From NCBI RefSeq assembly GCF_004959775.1, contig NZ_SJZG01000016.1, positions 1-64,000 on the forward strand: a DNA stretch of 64,000 nt. The letters are read 5' to 3'. Source of the DNA: Agromyces sp. H66. GTDB lineage: Bacteria; Actinomycetota; Actinomycetes; Actinomycetales; Microbacteriaceae. A program made the translations under genes and the position numbers. Below the pieces are notes generated by a model. It saw only the letters and a program-made list of their open reading frames with translations. It did not search any database and was not told the origin of the DNA. Shown here in pieces: positions 13,232 through 22,451 of the stretch (positions are counted from its first letter, which is position 1; each line of letters begins with the position of its first letter).

Positions 13232-15790
13232 CTAGTCGCGGATCTTCGCGCCGAACCGCTCGGCCGCGACGCCCGCGCCGGCGAGCTTCGCCTCGCTCGC
13301 CTCGGCCGCCGTGAGCGTGCGGTCGGCCGCGCGGAACCGGAGCGCGAACGTGAGGCTCTTCGAGCCCTCGGGGATGCCCTGGCCACGGTAGTCGTCGACG
13401 AGGTGGAGGTCTTCGAGGAGCTCGCCCGCGCCCTCGCGCACCGCCGCGGCCACCGACGCCGCAGGGACGGCCCGGTCGACGAGGAGCGACAGGTCCTGCG
13501 TCGCGGCCGGGTACGTGCCGATGGCGCGCGCCTCCACGGCGGGATCGGTGAGCTCGATGACGGCGTCGAGATCGAGCTCGACGACCGCCACCACGCGGGG
13601 CAGGTCGGCCTCCTCCGCGAGCGCGGGCAGGAGTTCGCCGGCGTATCCGACCGGGCGACCCATGAGGCGCAGCTCCGCCGTGCGGCCCGGGTGCATCGCC
13701 TGGTGCGAACCCTGCACGAACTCGAACTCGGCGCCCGTCGCGAGCCCGATCTGCCGCACGGCGTCGAGCGCGTCGACGATGCCGGCCGGAACGGCGGGCT
13801 GCCCCGACTGCTTCGTGACGACGTCGCCGACGAGCAGCACGCCCACGTGGCGCGGCTGCGGCGGGATGCCCGCCTGGAGCTCGGCGAGCTCGTCGTCGCT
13901 CGGCCTCGCGTCGCCGATCGGCAACCCCGGGGTGCCGTAGGTGCGACCCGTCTCGGGCAGGAACACGAGCCCCACCTCGAAGAGCGACAGGTCGTTGAGG
14001 CCACGCGACCGGTTGCGCCTCGCGGCGCCGATGAGCCCCGGGAGCAGCGAACGGCGCAGGAGCGCGGTCGACGCGTCGAGCGCGTTCGCGAGGCGAACGG
14101 ATGCCACGGGCTCGCCGTCGGCGCTGCCGTACGTTCCGTTCTCGGCCTCGGTCGAGAACGGGAACGAGAGCACCTCGGTGGCGCCAGCCGCCGCGAGCGT
14201 GTCCGCCACGCGGCGACGGACCCGCTGCGAGCGCGTGAGGCCCCGGCCGGGCGGGGCGACGGGCAGCACCGACGGGATGCGGTGGTACCCGGCGATGCGG
14301 GCCACCTCCTCGGCGAGGTCGGCCCTGCCGGTGAGGTCGGGGCGCCACGACGGCGGCACGACCTCGAAGCCCGTCTCGGTCGCCGTGATGATGCCGCCGA
14401 TCTCGGCGAGGGCGTCGTGCACCTCGTCGTCGGTGTACTCGACGCCGATCAGCTCCGACACGTAGCCGGAGGGCAGCTCGATCGACTCGCGCCCGGCGGC
14501 CTCGTGGATGAGCGACCCGCCCACGTCGGCGGTGCCGCCCGCGAGGTCGACCATGAGCTGTGCGACCCGGGTCGCGGCGGCGGCGGCGATCTGCGGGTCG
14601 ACGCCGCGCTCGTACCGCTTCGAGGCCTCGCTCGGGAGCTTGTGCCGACGCGCCGTGCGCGCGATCGAGACGGGGTCGAAGTTCGCGGCCTCGATGAGCA
14701 CGTTCGTCGTGGCATCCGACATCTCGGTCTCGGCACCGCCCATGACGCCGGCCAAGCCGATCGGCCCGCGGTCGTCGGTGATGAGCAGGTCCTCGGGGTG
14801 GAGCGTGCGCACCTTGCCGTCGAGCGTCTCCATGGTCTCGCCGGGCGTGGCACGGCGCACCACGATGCCGCCGCGCAGGCGGTCGAGATCGTACCCGTGG
14901 ATCGGCTGGCCGAGCTCGAGCATCACGTAGTTCGTGATGTCGACGAGCACCGAGATCGAACGGATGCCGGCGAGCTTCAGTCGCGCGACCATCCACGCCG
15001 GCGTGGGGCGCTTGGGGTCGACGCCGCGCACGATGCGGGTGGCGAACACCGAGGAGCCGACTCGGCCGCGGATCGGCGCCTCGTCGCGCACCTCGACGGG
15101 GAACGCGTCGGCGGTGGCCCCTTCGACGGGCTCAGGGACCGCCGCCGGGCTCGACTGCTCGACGGGGTCGCGGAAGCGCCCGCCGGTCGCGTGCGCGTAC
15201 TCGCGCGCGACGCCGCGGATCGAGAACGCGTAGCCGCGGTCGGGCGTGACGTTGATCTCGACGGCGGCGTCGTCGAGCCCGAGCAGCGCGATGGCGTCGG
15301 TGCCGACCGGCGCGTCGATGCCGAGGGTCGCGAGCCGCAGGATGCCCTCGTGGTCGTCGCCGAGCCCGAGCTCGCGCGCCGAGGCGATCATCCCGTCGGA
15401 CACGTGCCCGTACGTCTTGCGCGCGGCGATCGGGAACGGCCCGGGCAGCACGGCGCCGGGCAGGGTCACGACCACCTTGTCGCCCGGGAAGAAGTTGCGC
15501 GCCCCGCAGACGATGCCGCGAACCGCCGGGCCCTCGACATCGGTCCCCGAGCCCGTCGAAGGGCCGTCGGGCGCCACGCGAACCTGGCACCAGCGGATGG
15601 TCTTGCCGTTGGACTGCGGCTCCTCGACGAATTCGAGCACCTCGCCCACCACGATGGGACCCTGCACCTCGAAGGTGTGCACGTCCTCCTCTTCGAGGCC
15701 GACCTCGACGAGCGCGGCGTGCACCTCCTCGGGAGTCGTGCCCGGCACGAGTTCGACGTATTCGGCGAGCCAGCTGAGCGGCACTCGCAT
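13232..15790 (-). CDS. pheT: Phenylalanine-tRNA ligase beta subunit
   Basis: 852 residues, slightly longer than usual. Domains in order: B1 and tRNA-binding EMAP-like fold (about 40-165), B3/B4 editing domain (about 210-420), B5 (about 430-500), the catalytic-like core, and the C-terminal FDX-ACB anticodon-binding domain (last 95 residues, IGTYPAATQDLSLLVD). Works as an alpha2-beta2 tetramer with pheS, 3 bp upstream. Two short segments, GPSTGSGTDVEGP (about residue 76) and AVPEPVEGAT (about 220), break conserved surroundings and are encoded by inverted copies of one dispersed DNA repeat. Confidence 0.97.
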   Translation of the reverse strand: MRVPLSWLAEYVELVPGTTPEEVHAALVEVGLEEEDVHTFEVQGPIVVGEVLEFVEEPQSNGKTIRWCQVRVAPDGPSTGSGTDVEGPAVRGIVCGARNFFPGDKVVVTLPGAVLPGPFPIAARKTYGHVSDGMIASARELGLGDDHEGILRLATLGIDAPVGTDAIALLGLDDAAVEINVTPDRGYAFSIRGVAREYAHATGGRFRDPVEQSSPAAVPEPVEGATADAFPVEVRDEAPIRGRVGSSVFATRIVRGVDPKRPTPAWMVARLKLAGIRSISVLVDITNYVMLELGQPIHGYDLDRLRGGIVVRRATPGETMETLDGKVRTLHPEDLLITDDRGPIGLAGVMGGAETEMSDATTNVLIEAANFDPVSIARTARRHKLPSEASKRYERGVDPQIAAAAATRVAQLMVDLAGGTADVGGSLIHEAAGRESIELPSGYVSELIGVEYTDDEVHDALAEIGGIITATETGFEVVPPSWRPDLTGRADLAEEVARIAGYHRIPSVLPVAPPGRGLTRSQRVRRRVADTLAAAGATEVLSFPFSTEAENGTYGSADGEPVASVRLANALDASTALLRRSLLPGLIGAARRNRSRGLNDLSLFEVGLVFLPETGRTYGTPGLPIGDARPSDDELAELQAGIPPQPRHVGVLLVGDVVTKQSGQPAVPAGIVDALDAVRQIGLATGAEFEFVQGSHQAMHPGRTAELRLMGRPVGYAGELLPALAEEADLPRVVAVVELDLDAVIELTDPAVEARAIGTYPAATQDLSLLVDRAVPAASVAAAVREGAGELLEDLHLVDDYRGQGIPEGSKSLTFALRFRAADRTLTAAEASEAKLAGAGVAAERFGAKIRD
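15116..15140 (+). repeat. Dispersed 24-bp element inside pheT, copy 1
   Basis: Core CTTCGACGGGCTCAGGGACC on the plus strand. Translated in the pheT frame it gives the linker AVPEPVEGA. Copy 2 lies 400 bp away in the opposite orientation. Confidence 0.7.
15542..15565 (-). repeat. Dispersed 24-bp element inside pheT, copy 2 (inverted)
   Basis: Reverse complement reads TTCGACGGGCTCGGGGACC, differing from copy 1 by one substitution and one indel. Because it is inverted, it encodes a different peptide, GPSTGSGT, still without a stop or frameshift. Confidence 0.7.
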
Positions 15791-15793
15791 GGG

Positions 15794-16834
15794 TCAGACC
15801 ACCATTCCGAACTGCTGGGAGAACCGGATGTCTCCCTCGACCATCTCGCGCATGTCCTGCACGTCGTTGCGGAGCATGAGCCCGCGCTCGATCCCCATGC
15901 CGAACGCGAAGCCCGTGTAGACCTCGGGGTCGATGCCCGCGGCCTTCAGCACGTTGGGGTGCACCATGCCGCAGCCGCCCCACTCGATCCAGCGTGCACC
16001 GTCCTTGAACGTCGGGTGCCAGAAGTCGAGCTCGGCGCTCGGCTCGGTGAAGGGGAAGAAGCTCGGGCGCAGGCGAACCTTCGCCTCGTCGCCGAAGATC
16101 GACTTCACGAAGTGGTCGAGGGTGCCCTTCAGGTGCGCCATCGTCAGGCCCCGGTCGACGGCCAGGCCCTCGAACTGCATGAAGACGGGCAGGTGGGTCG
16201 CGTCGAACTCGTCGGTGCGGTACACGCGGCCCGGCGCGAGCACGTAGATGGGCACCTCGCGCTCGAGCATCGACCGCACCTGCACCGGGCTGGTGTGCGT
16301 GCGCAGCACGAGGTGCGACTCGGGCGGGTCGACGAAGAAGGTGTCCTGCATCGCACGCGCCGGGTGGTCGGCGTCGAAGTTGAGTGCGTCGAAGTTGAAC
16401 CACTCGCTCTCGACCTCGGGTCCCTCCGCGATCTCCCAGCCCATACCGGTGAACACGTCGCTCACCCGGTCCTGCAGCAGGGTGAGGGGATGCCGCGAGC
16501 CCGGCCGGTATCGCGAGGGCAGCGCCGTGACATCCACCGTCTCGGCCTCGAGCTGCGCGGCCGCCTCGGCCTCGAGGATCTCGGCCTCACGTGCGGCGAA
16601 CGCCTGGTTCACGCGGCCGCGGGCGCCGCCGACGAGCTTGCCGAGGGCGGCCTTCTGGTCGTTGGGCACGTTGCGGAGTTGCGCGTTCAGTTGCGCAAGG
16701 GTCGACCTCTCGCCCGTGTGCTCGGCGCGGACGGTCTTCAGCGCGGCGGAGTCGGCGGCCGACGCGATCGCCGCGAGGGCGGCGTCGACGGCCGCTGCGA
16801 CGGCGTGCTCGGTGATTTCGAGGGGCTCGGACAC
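15794..16834 (-). CDS. pheS: Phenylalanine-tRNA ligase alpha subunit
   Basis: 346 residues from GTG 16834. N-terminal coiled-coil arm (about 1-95) then the class II core: motif 2 region TSPVQVRSM...GRVYRTDE and motif 3 GFAFGMGIERGLMLR near the C-terminus. FQFEG is replaced by MQFEGLAVD, which is normal for the family. No ribosome binding site precedes the GTG; a -10-like TAGACT lies 8 nt upstream, so a leaderless message is likely. Cotranscribed with pheT. Confidence 0.96.
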   Translation of the reverse strand: MSEPLEITEHAVAAAVDAALAAIASAADSAALKTVRAEHTGERSTLAQLNAQLRNVPNDQKAALGKLVGGARGRVNQAFAAREAEILEAEAAAQLEAETVDVTALPSRYRPGSRHPLTLLQDRVSDVFTGMGWEIAEGPEVESEWFNFDALNFDADHPARAMQDTFFVDPPESHLVLRTHTSPVQVRSMLEREVPIYVLAPGRVYRTDEFDATHLPVFMQFEGLAVDRGLTMAHLKGTLDHFVKSIFGDEAKVRLRPSFFPFTEPSAELDFWHPTFKDGARWIEWGGCGMVHPNVLKAAGIDPEVYTGFAFGMGIERGLMLRNDVQDMREMVEGDIRFSQQFGMVV

Positions 16835-16872
16835 GAAGAACGAGTCTAGCGGTGCGGGGGCGGGGCCCCGTG

Positions 16873-17787
16873 TCAGAACTGGGGAGGCTGCTTCGCCGCC
16901 GCCGACGCCTGCGCCACGAGGATCGCCTGGGTCGCGTCGTCGGGCGGGAGCGCCTTGCCGCTCGACCTCGATGCGGTTCGCCGCGACAGCCATCGTGCGA
17001 ACCACGAGAGCGAGAGGTTCATGATCAGGTAGAGCACGAGCGTCACGACGAACAGTGAGAACAGGTAGCGGTTGCCGTAGAAGCTCGCCAGGTTGTTCAT
17101 GTTCACACGCAGCAGTTCGGCGTAGCCGACGATGTAGCCGAGCGAGGTGTCCTTCAGGAGCACCACCAGCTGCGCCACGATGATCGGCAGCATCTGCCGG
17201 AACGCCTGCGGGAATTCCACGAGCATCTTCGACTGCAGCGGCCGCATCCCGAGGCTGAGACCCGCCTCGCGCTGACCGCGCGGCAGTGCGGCGAGGCCGG
17301 CGCGGAGCGCCTCGCCGATGAGTGCGCCGTTGTAGACCGTGAGCGCCGAGACGACCGCCCAGAACGAGCCGGTGCTGAACACCAGCAGGATGAACAGCAT
17401 CATCAGCAGCACGGGCATGCCGCGGAAGAACTCGAGGACGATCGCGACCGGGATCCTGATCCAGGCGATCTCCGAGCTGCGCAGCAGCGACAGGATCACG
17501 CCGAGCACGATCGCCAGCACCGATGCCGTGAGCGCGGCGCTGAGCGTGCCCCAGACCCCCTGGAAGATGATGAACGACCACACCTGGGGGTCGGCGAAGA
17601 TGTCCCACCGGCTGGGGTCGAAGTAGCCGGGGAGCGTGATGCCGCCGCTCTCGCGCGGGGCGGCGAGGGTGAGGGCGATCCAGCCGAGCCCGGCGATGAT
17701 CAGCACGCCGGCGACGATCGACGAGATGAGCGATGCGCGCCGGGCCTTGGGCCCCGGCGCATCGAAGAGGACGCTCGAGCTGCTCAT
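16873..17787 (-). CDS. gluD: Glutamate/polar amino acid ABC transporter permease (GluD-like)
   Basis: 304 residues with five to six membrane helices; a 60-residue N-terminal extension with one helix precedes the BPD transporter domain. The EAA loop that docks on the ATPase reads EAGLSLGMRPLQSKMLVEFPQAF (split here by position, about 200-220). ATG 17787 overlaps the gluC stop by 4 bases. Last gene of gluABCD, the Corynebacterium-type glutamate uptake system. The hydrophilic C-terminal 35 residues are Ala/Gln-rich. Confidence 0.88.
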   Translation of the reverse strand: MSSSSVLFDAPGPKARRASLISSIVAGVLIIAGLGWIALTLAAPRESGGITLPGYFDPSRWDIFADPQVWSFIIFQGVWGTLSAALTASVLAIVLGVILSLLRSSEIAWIRIPVAIVLEFFRGMPVLLMMLFILLVFSTGSFWAVVSALTVYNGALIGEALRAGLAALPRGQREAGLSLGMRPLQSKMLVEFPQAFRQMLPIIVAQLVVLLKDTSLGYIVGYAELLRVNMNNLASFYGNRYLFSLFVVTLVLYLIMNLSLSWFARWLSRRTASRSSGKALPPDDATQAILVAQASAAAKQPPQF

Positions 17788-18431
17788 CGTTGGACCACCC
17801 ACTTGCGCTCGAGTTGACTCGCGATGACGCCGAGCGGGACGGTGATCACGAGGTAGAGGGTCGCGACGCCGAGGAGGATCGCGATCACGGCGTCGCCGTT
17901 CGCGTTCGCGAGCTGGCGTCCGGCCGCGAAGAGTTCGAAGACGAAGAAGCCGCCGGCGACCGACGTGTTCTTGGTGAGGGCGATGAACACGTTGATGAGC
18001 GGCGGGATCGTCATGCGGAACGCCTGCGGCAGCACCACGAGCCCCACCGTCTGGCCGAAGCCCAGGCCCACGCTGCGCGCCGCCTCCGCCTGGCCGACGG
18101 GGACGCCGTTGATGCCCGACCGCAGGGCCTCGGCCACGAACGGCGACGTGTAGACCGAAAGGCCGATCATCGCCGCCACCGAGTAGTCGAGTCGTGATCC
18201 GAGGTAGGGCAGGATGATGGCGGTGAAGAACAGCACGAGCGTGAGCGGGGTGTTCCGCACGAGCTCGGTGTAGACCGTCGCGAATCCGCGAAGCGACGCC
18301 ACCGGTGAGATGCGCATGGAGGCGATGACCGTGCCGAGCACGAGTGCCGAGACGCCGCTCACGCCGAGCAGCAGCAGGGTCATGCTGAAGCCGCGCCAAT
18401 ACGTCGGCAGGTTCTCGATGACGGCGTCCAC
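17784..18431 (-). CDS. gluC: Glutamate/polar amino acid ABC transporter permease (GluC-like)
   Basis: 215 residues, HisMQ-type permease with about five helices. EAA loop around residues 115-135 (QAEAARSVGLGFGQTVGLVVLP). Follows gluB after 72 bp that contain a very strong hairpin, and overlaps gluD by ATGA. Confidence 0.9.
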   Translation of the reverse strand: MDAVIENLPTYWRGFSMTLLLLGVSGVSALVLGTVIASMRISPVASLRGFATVYTELVRNTPLTLVLFFTAIILPYLGSRLDYSVAAMIGLSVYTSPFVAEALRSGINGVPVGQAEAARSVGLGFGQTVGLVVLPQAFRMTIPPLINVFIALTKNTSVAGGFFVFELFAAGRQLANANGDAVIAILLGVATLYLVITVPLGVIASQLERKWVVQR

Positions 18432-18456
18432 GCGCCTCCTTCCGGTTCAGGCTGGG

Positions 18457-18490
18457 CCGGGCCCGGGCGGTCTGCACCGCCCGGGCCCGG
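18457..18490 (-). terminator. Perfect 15-bp hairpin between gluB and gluC
   Basis: Arms CCGGGCCCGGGCGGT (18457-18471) and ACCGCCCGGGCCCGG (18476-18490), loop of 4 nt. Only G/C pairs apart from one A-T. It sits inside the operon, so it probably causes partial termination or protects the upstream gluAB mRNA, giving more binding protein than permease. Confidence 0.75.
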
Positions 18491-18502
18491 GCCCGGATCC
18501 GA

Positions 18503-19369
18503 TCAGTAGCGGTCGGGTGTGGGCGGCTCGACGAACGGGAGGATCTCACCGGCGGTGGAGTTCCAGGCCTCCTCGTAGCGGCCGTCCTCGTAGGACGCCT
18601 CGAGCACGTCGTTGATCCAGTTGCGGAACTCGTCGTCCTCGAGCGCGAGCCCGATGCCGTACGGCTCGTCCGTGAACGGCTCGCCGACGACCTTGAACTC
18701 GCCCTCGTTCTGGGCGGCGAGGCCCGCGAGGATCACGTTGTCGGTCGACACCGCGACCACCTGGCCGCTGCGCAGCGGCTCGAGGCAGTTGGTGTACGTG
18801 TCGGTGAGCAGCGGCTCTGCGCCGATCTCGGCGAGCTTCTCGGCGGGCGTCGACCCCGTGACCGAGCAGACCGGCTGGCCGACCAGGTCGTCTTCGCTCT
18901 GGATGTCGTCGTTGTCGGCGAGCACGAGGATCGACTGGCCCGCCATGTAGTACGGGCCCGCGAAGGAGACGACCTCCTTGCGCGTGTCGTTGATCGTGTA
19001 CGTCGCGACGACGATGTCGACATCGCCGTTCTCGATGAACGGCTCGCGGTTGGCCGACACGGTCTCGACCCACTCGATGTTGTCTTCCGAGATGCCGAGC
19101 TCGCTGGCGATGATCTTCGCGATCTCGACGTCGAAGCCTTCGGGAACGCCCGACGGCCCGACGAGCCCGAACAGGGGCTGGTCGAACTTGGTGCCGACGG
19201 TGATGCTGCCCGCCTCGGCCAGCTCGGCCATCGTGGTGCCCTCCTCGAACGTGGGGGCGGCCTCGTCCGTGGGCTCCTCGGTGCCATCCCCGCCGCCGCC
19301 GGCGCAGCCGGCGAGGACAAGCGCCGACGCCGCGGCGGCCGCGGCGAGTGCGATTCTCATGCGTGTCAT
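18503..19369 (-). CDS. gluB: Glutamate-type ABC transporter substrate-binding lipoprotein
   Basis: 288 residues. Signal peptide with Arg start, Ala-rich core and lipobox LAGC (Cys about residue 23), so it is anchored outside the membrane. The rest is an SBP_bac_3 fold: GSITVGTKFDQPLFG, GFDVEIAKIIA, the N-D-I-V-V-ATYTINDTRKEVVSFAGPYY region and DTYTNCLEPL. ATG 19369 is preferred over an ATG 18 bases upstream because GAGG lies 7 nt before it. Ligand glutamate is inferred from operon type. Confidence 0.9.
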   Translation of the reverse strand: MTRMRIALAAAAAASALVLAGCAGGGGDGTEEPTDEAAPTFEEGTTMAELAEAGSITVGTKFDQPLFGLVGPSGVPEGFDVEIAKIIASELGISEDNIEWVETVSANREPFIENGDVDIVVATYTINDTRKEVVSFAGPYYMAGQSILVLADNDDIQSEDDLVGQPVCSVTGSTPAEKLAEIGAEPLLTDTYTNCLEPLRSGQVVAVSTDNVILAGLAAQNEGEFKVVGEPFTDEPYGIGLALEDDEFRNWINDVLEASYEDGRYEEAWNSTAGEILPFVEPPTPDRY

Positions 19370-19422
19370 GTCTCTGCCTCTTCTCATCTTGGTGTTTCCT
19401 CGCCGCTCGTGGCAGCGCAGGC

Positions 19423-20211
19423 CTAGTGCTCGAGGATCTTCGAGAGGAAGTCCTTCGCGCGATCGGATTTCGGGTGGTCGAAGAACTCGGCGGGCGTCGC
19501 CTCCTCGACGATGCGGCCACCGTCCATGAACAGGACGCGATCGGCGGCCTTGCGGGCGAAGCCCATCTCGTGGGTCACGACGATCATGGTCATGCCCTGC
19601 TCGGCGAGGCCGACCATGACGTCGAGCACCTCGTTGATCATCTCGGGGTCGAGTGCGCTCGTCGGCTCGTCCATGAGGATGAGCTTCGGGTTCATCGCGA
19701 GCGAGCGCGCGATCGCGACGCGCTGCTGCTGGCCGCCCGAGAGCTGCGCCGGCATCTTCTGCGCCTGGTTCGCGACGCCGACGCGCTCGAGCAGCTCCAT
19801 GGCCTTCGCGTCGGCCTCCTTGCGGCGCACGCGTCGCACCCTGATCGGCGCGAGGGTCACGTTCTCGAGCACCGTCTTGTGGGCGAACAGGTTGAACGAC
19901 TGGAAGACCATGCCGACGTCGGCGCGGAGCTTCGCCAACCCCGCGCCCTCCTCGGGAAGCCGCTCGCCGTCGATGGTGATGGTGCCGGAGTCGATCGTCT
20001 CCAGCCGGTTGATCGCCCGGCACAGCGTGGACTTGCCCGAGCCGCTCGGCCCGATCACCACGACGACCTCGCCGCGGTTGATGACCGTGTTGATGTCGTT
20101 CAGCACGTGCAGATCGCCGAAGTGCTTGTCGACGTGGTCGATCACGACCAGGGGTTCGCCGTGGCGCACCGAGATGTTCGACGTGCGGGGCGCCTGCTGG
20201 GTTGGCTCCAT
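19423..20211 (-). CDS. gluA: Glutamate-type ABC transporter ATP-binding protein
   Basis: 262 residues from ATG 20211. Walker [10 protein letters not shown] (residues 54-62), Q-loop FQSFNLF, signature LSGGQQQR (about 157), Walker B LILMDEP (about 177) and switch His in VVTHEMG. First gene of the importer operon; a promoter ends 7 nt before the ATG. A GTG 21 bases upstream would fall in the -10 and is rejected. Confidence 0.93.
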   Translation of the reverse strand: MEPTQQAPRTSNISVRHGEPLVVIDHVDKHFGDLHVLNDINTVINRGEVVVVIGPSGSGKSTLCRAINRLETIDSGTITIDGERLPEEGAGLAKLRADVGMVFQSFNLFAHKTVLENVTLAPIRVRRVRRKEADAKAMELLERVGVANQAQKMPAQLSGGQQQRVAIARSLAMNPKLILMDEPTSALDPEMINEVLDVMVGLAEQGMTMIVVTHEMGFARKAADRVLFMDGGRIVEEATPAEFFDHPKSDRAKDFLSKILEH

Positions 20212-20218
20212 ATCCCCA

Positions 20219-20248
20219 AAACTAGGGCGCATCGAGGCCCCGCGCCAA
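20219..20248 (-). promoter_or_regulatory. gluABCD promoter
   Basis: -35 TTGGCG (20243-20248), 18-nt spacer, -10 TAGTTT (20219-20224), then 7 nt to the gluA ATG, so the transcript is nearly or fully leaderless. Confidence 0.55.
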
Positions 20249-20268
20249 GACGAGGCGCGGTGGGTTAC

Positions 20269-21081
20269 CTATTCGTGACCAGCGCTGCGCTGCGCGAACG
20301 CGCTCTCGTAGAGGCAGACGGATGCCGCGGTGGCGAGGTTCATCGACTCGGCATGGCCGTAGATCGGCACCGTGACGACACGGTCGGCCAGCGCGAGCTG
20401 TTCGTCGGTGAGCCCTCGTGCCTCGTTGCCGAACAGCCACGCCGTCGGACGGGCGAGCACGCCGTCGTTCCGCGCCGTCAGGAGGTCCTCGCCCTTGACG
20501 TCGGCGGCGAGCACCGTGAGGCCCGCGGCGCGGGCGCGCTCCAGGACGTCCTCGAGGCCGGCTCCCACCGCGACCGGCAGGTGGAAGATGGACCCGGTCG
20601 AGGAGCGCACCACCTTGGGGTTGTACAGGTCGACGGTTCGACCCGTGAAGATCACCGCGTCGGCGCCCGCGGCATCCGCTGCCCGCACGATCGTGCCCGC
20701 GTTGCCCGGGTCCCGCACCTCCTCCAGGATGGCGACGAGCTTCGGGGCGGCCGCGAAGACGTCCTTCACGGCGGTCGGGAACTGGTGGCACACCGCCACG
20801 AAGCCCTGCGGCGTGACGGTGTCGGCCATCGAGTCGAGCACCTCCTCGGTCACGAACTCGACGTCGACGCCCGCATCGACCGCGGTCTGCGCGATGTCGG
20901 TGTACCGGTCGAGCGCCGAGGGGGTGGCGTAGAGCTCGACCACGAGCTGAGGGCGGAACGTGAGCGCCTCGGCGACGGCCTGCGGGCCCTCGAGGAGGAA
21001 CAGCCCGCTCTCGGCGCGCGCCGGCTTCTTCGCGAGTTTCGCGACCGCCCGGACGCGCGGGGACCTCGGGTTCTCGAGCAT
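20269..21081 (-). CDS. TrmH/SpoU family RNA 2'-O-methyltransferase
   Basis: 270 residues. N-terminal substrate-binding domain (FLLEGPQAVAEAL), then the knotted SPOUT domain: EEVRDPGNAGTIVRAADAAG (motif 1, about 118-137), LFGNEARGL (motif 2, about 215) and PIYGHAESMNLATAASV (motif 3). Relatives methylate ribose in 23S rRNA. Located beside infC-rpmI-rplT, and pheST, as in many actinobacteria. -10 TAGACT (21088-21093) lies 6 nt before ATG 21081, so leaderless. Confidence 0.92.
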   Translation of the reverse strand: MLENPRSPRVRAVAKLAKKPARAESGLFLLEGPQAVAEALTFRPQLVVELYATPSALDRYTDIAQTAVDAGVDVEFVTEEVLDSMADTVTPQGFVAVCHQFPTAVKDVFAAAPKLVAILEEVRDPGNAGTIVRAADAAGADAVIFTGRTVDLYNPKVVRSSTGSIFHLPVAVGAGLEDVLERARAAGLTVLAADVKGEDLLTARNDGVLARPTAWLFGNEARGLTDEQLALADRVVTVPIYGHAESMNLATAASVCLYESAFAQRSAGHE

Positions 21082-21106
21082 GCGGCCAGTCTATGGGCGA
21101 GACGAC

Positions 21107-21155
21107 GAACGGCCCGGCACCCGTGCTGGTTCGATCAGCGGGTGCCGGGCCGTTC
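21107..21155 (-). terminator. Terminator of infC-rpmI-rplT
   Basis: Perfect 17-bp arms GAACGGCCCGGCACCCG (21107-21123) and its complement (21139-21155), 15-nt loop. Starts 12 bp after the rplT stop; no T-run, as usual in actinobacteria. Confidence 0.85.
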
Positions 21156-21166
21156 GGGGCGGGTGC

Positions 21167-21553
21167 TTACGCCGCGCTCTTGGGGGCCGACGTGTCGGCC
21201 GGAAGCGCCTGCTTCGCCGTCTCGACGAGCGCCGCGAAGGTGGCGGGCTCGTTCACGGCGAGCTCGGCGAGGATGCGACGGTCGACCTCGATGCCCGCGA
21301 GGCCGAGGCCCTGGATGAAGCGGTTGTAGGTGAGGCCGTTCTGACGGGATGCCGCGTTGATGCGCTGGATCCAGAGGCGACGGAAATCGCCCTTCTTCTG
21401 GCGACGGTCGCGGTACGCGTAGACGAGCGAGTGGGTGACCTGCTCCTTCGCCTTGCGGTAGAGACGCGAACGCTGGCCGCGGTAGCCCTCGGCGCGCTCG
21501 AGGATGACCCGGCGCTTCTTGTGGGCGTTGACCGCCCTCTTCACTCTTGCCAT
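21167..21553 (-). CDS. rplT: 50S ribosomal protein L20
   Basis: 128 residues. Basic N-terminal tail [15 protein letters not shown] and the conserved [15 protein letters not shown] and GLTYNRFI segments. Binds 23S rRNA early in 50S assembly and in many bacteria represses its own operon. The Ala-rich last 12 residues are a typical actinobacterial extension. Confidence 0.98.
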   Translation of the reverse strand: MARVKRAVNAHKKRRVILERAEGYRGQRSRLYRKAKEQVTHSLVYAYRDRRQKKGDFRRLWIQRINAASRQNGLTYNRFIQGLGLAGIEVDRRILAELAVNEPATFAALVETAKQALPADTSAPKSAA

Positions 21554-21584
21554 GACTCTGTTTCTTCCTAACGGATCTCGCGGC

Positions 21585-21779
21585 TCAGCGGCCGAGAAGC
21601 TTCTTGACGACCTTGGTGTCGGGAGCCGACAGCACCTTGTCCTGGTTCAGGCGGGCCTTGCGCTTCGAGGGCTTGCCCTCGAGGTTGTGGCGCATCCCGG
21701 CCTGCTGCTTCCGGATCTTGCCGCTGCCGGTGATCTTGAAGCGCTTCTTCGACCCGGAGTGGGTCTTCTGCTTCGGCAT
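21585..21779 (-). CDS. rpmI: 50S ribosomal protein L35
   Basis: 64 residues, [14 protein letters not shown] start and [15 protein letters not shown] core. Between infC and rplT in the canonical order, with GGAGAGA before the ATG. Confidence 0.98.
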   Translation of the reverse strand: MPKQKTHSGSKKRFKITGSGKIRKQQAGMRHNLEGKPSKRKARLNQDKVLSAPDTKVVKKLLGR

Positions 21780-21833
21780 CTCGTGTCTCTCCTTGGTTCT
21801 GCCGCCACGGGGTGGCGGACGGGGGTGCCTGGC

Positions 21834-22451
21834 CTACGCCTCGTCGGTTTCGGCCGTCTGCGCGGGGCCGTCGGCGGCATCCGCCGCCGGTCGGGCCTTC
21901 GCCGCAGCACGCTGTGCATTCGCCTCGGCCTTGGCCTCGGACTTGTTCTTGAGGGGCGCGATGACCATGACCATGTTGCGGCCGTCGATGGTGGGGTTGT
22001 GTTCGACCGTGCCGAACTCCGCCACGTCCTCGGCGAAGCGCTGCAGGAGGCGGACACCCATCTCGGGACGCGACTGCTCGCGCCCGCGGAAGAGGATCAT
22101 CGCCTTCACCTTGTCGCCGGACTTCAGGAAGCCGACGGCGCGCTTCATCTTGGTCTCGTAGTCGTGCTTGTCGATCTTGAGGCGGAACCGAACCTCCTTG
22201 AGGATCGTGTTCGCCTGGTTGCGCCGGGCCTCTTTCGCCTTCTGCGCAGCCTCGTACTTGTACTTGCCGTAGTCCATGATCTTGGCGACCGGCGGCTTCG
22301 AGTTGGGTGCGACCTCGACGAGGTCGAGATCGGCCTCCTGCGCGAGCCGCAGGGCCACCTCGATCTTCACGACGCCGACCTGCTCTCCGCCGGGGCCCAC
22401 GAGGCGGACCTCGGGAACGCGGATACGGTCATTGGTACGGGGATCGCTGAT
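21834..22451 (-). CDS. infC: Translation initiation factor IF-3, ATC start codon
   Basis: 205 residues. IF3 N domain ([19 protein letters not shown] through ~80), helical linker ([14 protein letters not shown]) and C domain ([17 protein letters not shown] onward), then an Ala/Glu-rich tail. The conserved N-terminus has no ATG, GTG or TTG: a TAG stop lies in frame four codons before the ATC at 22449-22451, and GAGGAG lies 7 nt before it. Starting at the first GTG (22400) would remove the conserved first 17 residues. Use of AUU/AUC is the known basis of IF3 autoregulation, so ATC is my call. Confidence 0.93.
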   Translation of the reverse strand: MSDPRTNDRIRVPEVRLVGPGGEQVGVVKIEVALRLAQEADLDLVEVAPNSKPPVAKIMDYGKYKYEAAQKAKEARRNQANTILKEVRFRLKIDKHDYETKMKRAVGFLKSGDKVKAMILFRGREQSRPEMGVRLLQRFAEDVAEFGTVEHNPTIDGRNMVMVIAPLKNKSEAKAEANAQRAAAKARPAADAADGPAQTAETDEA

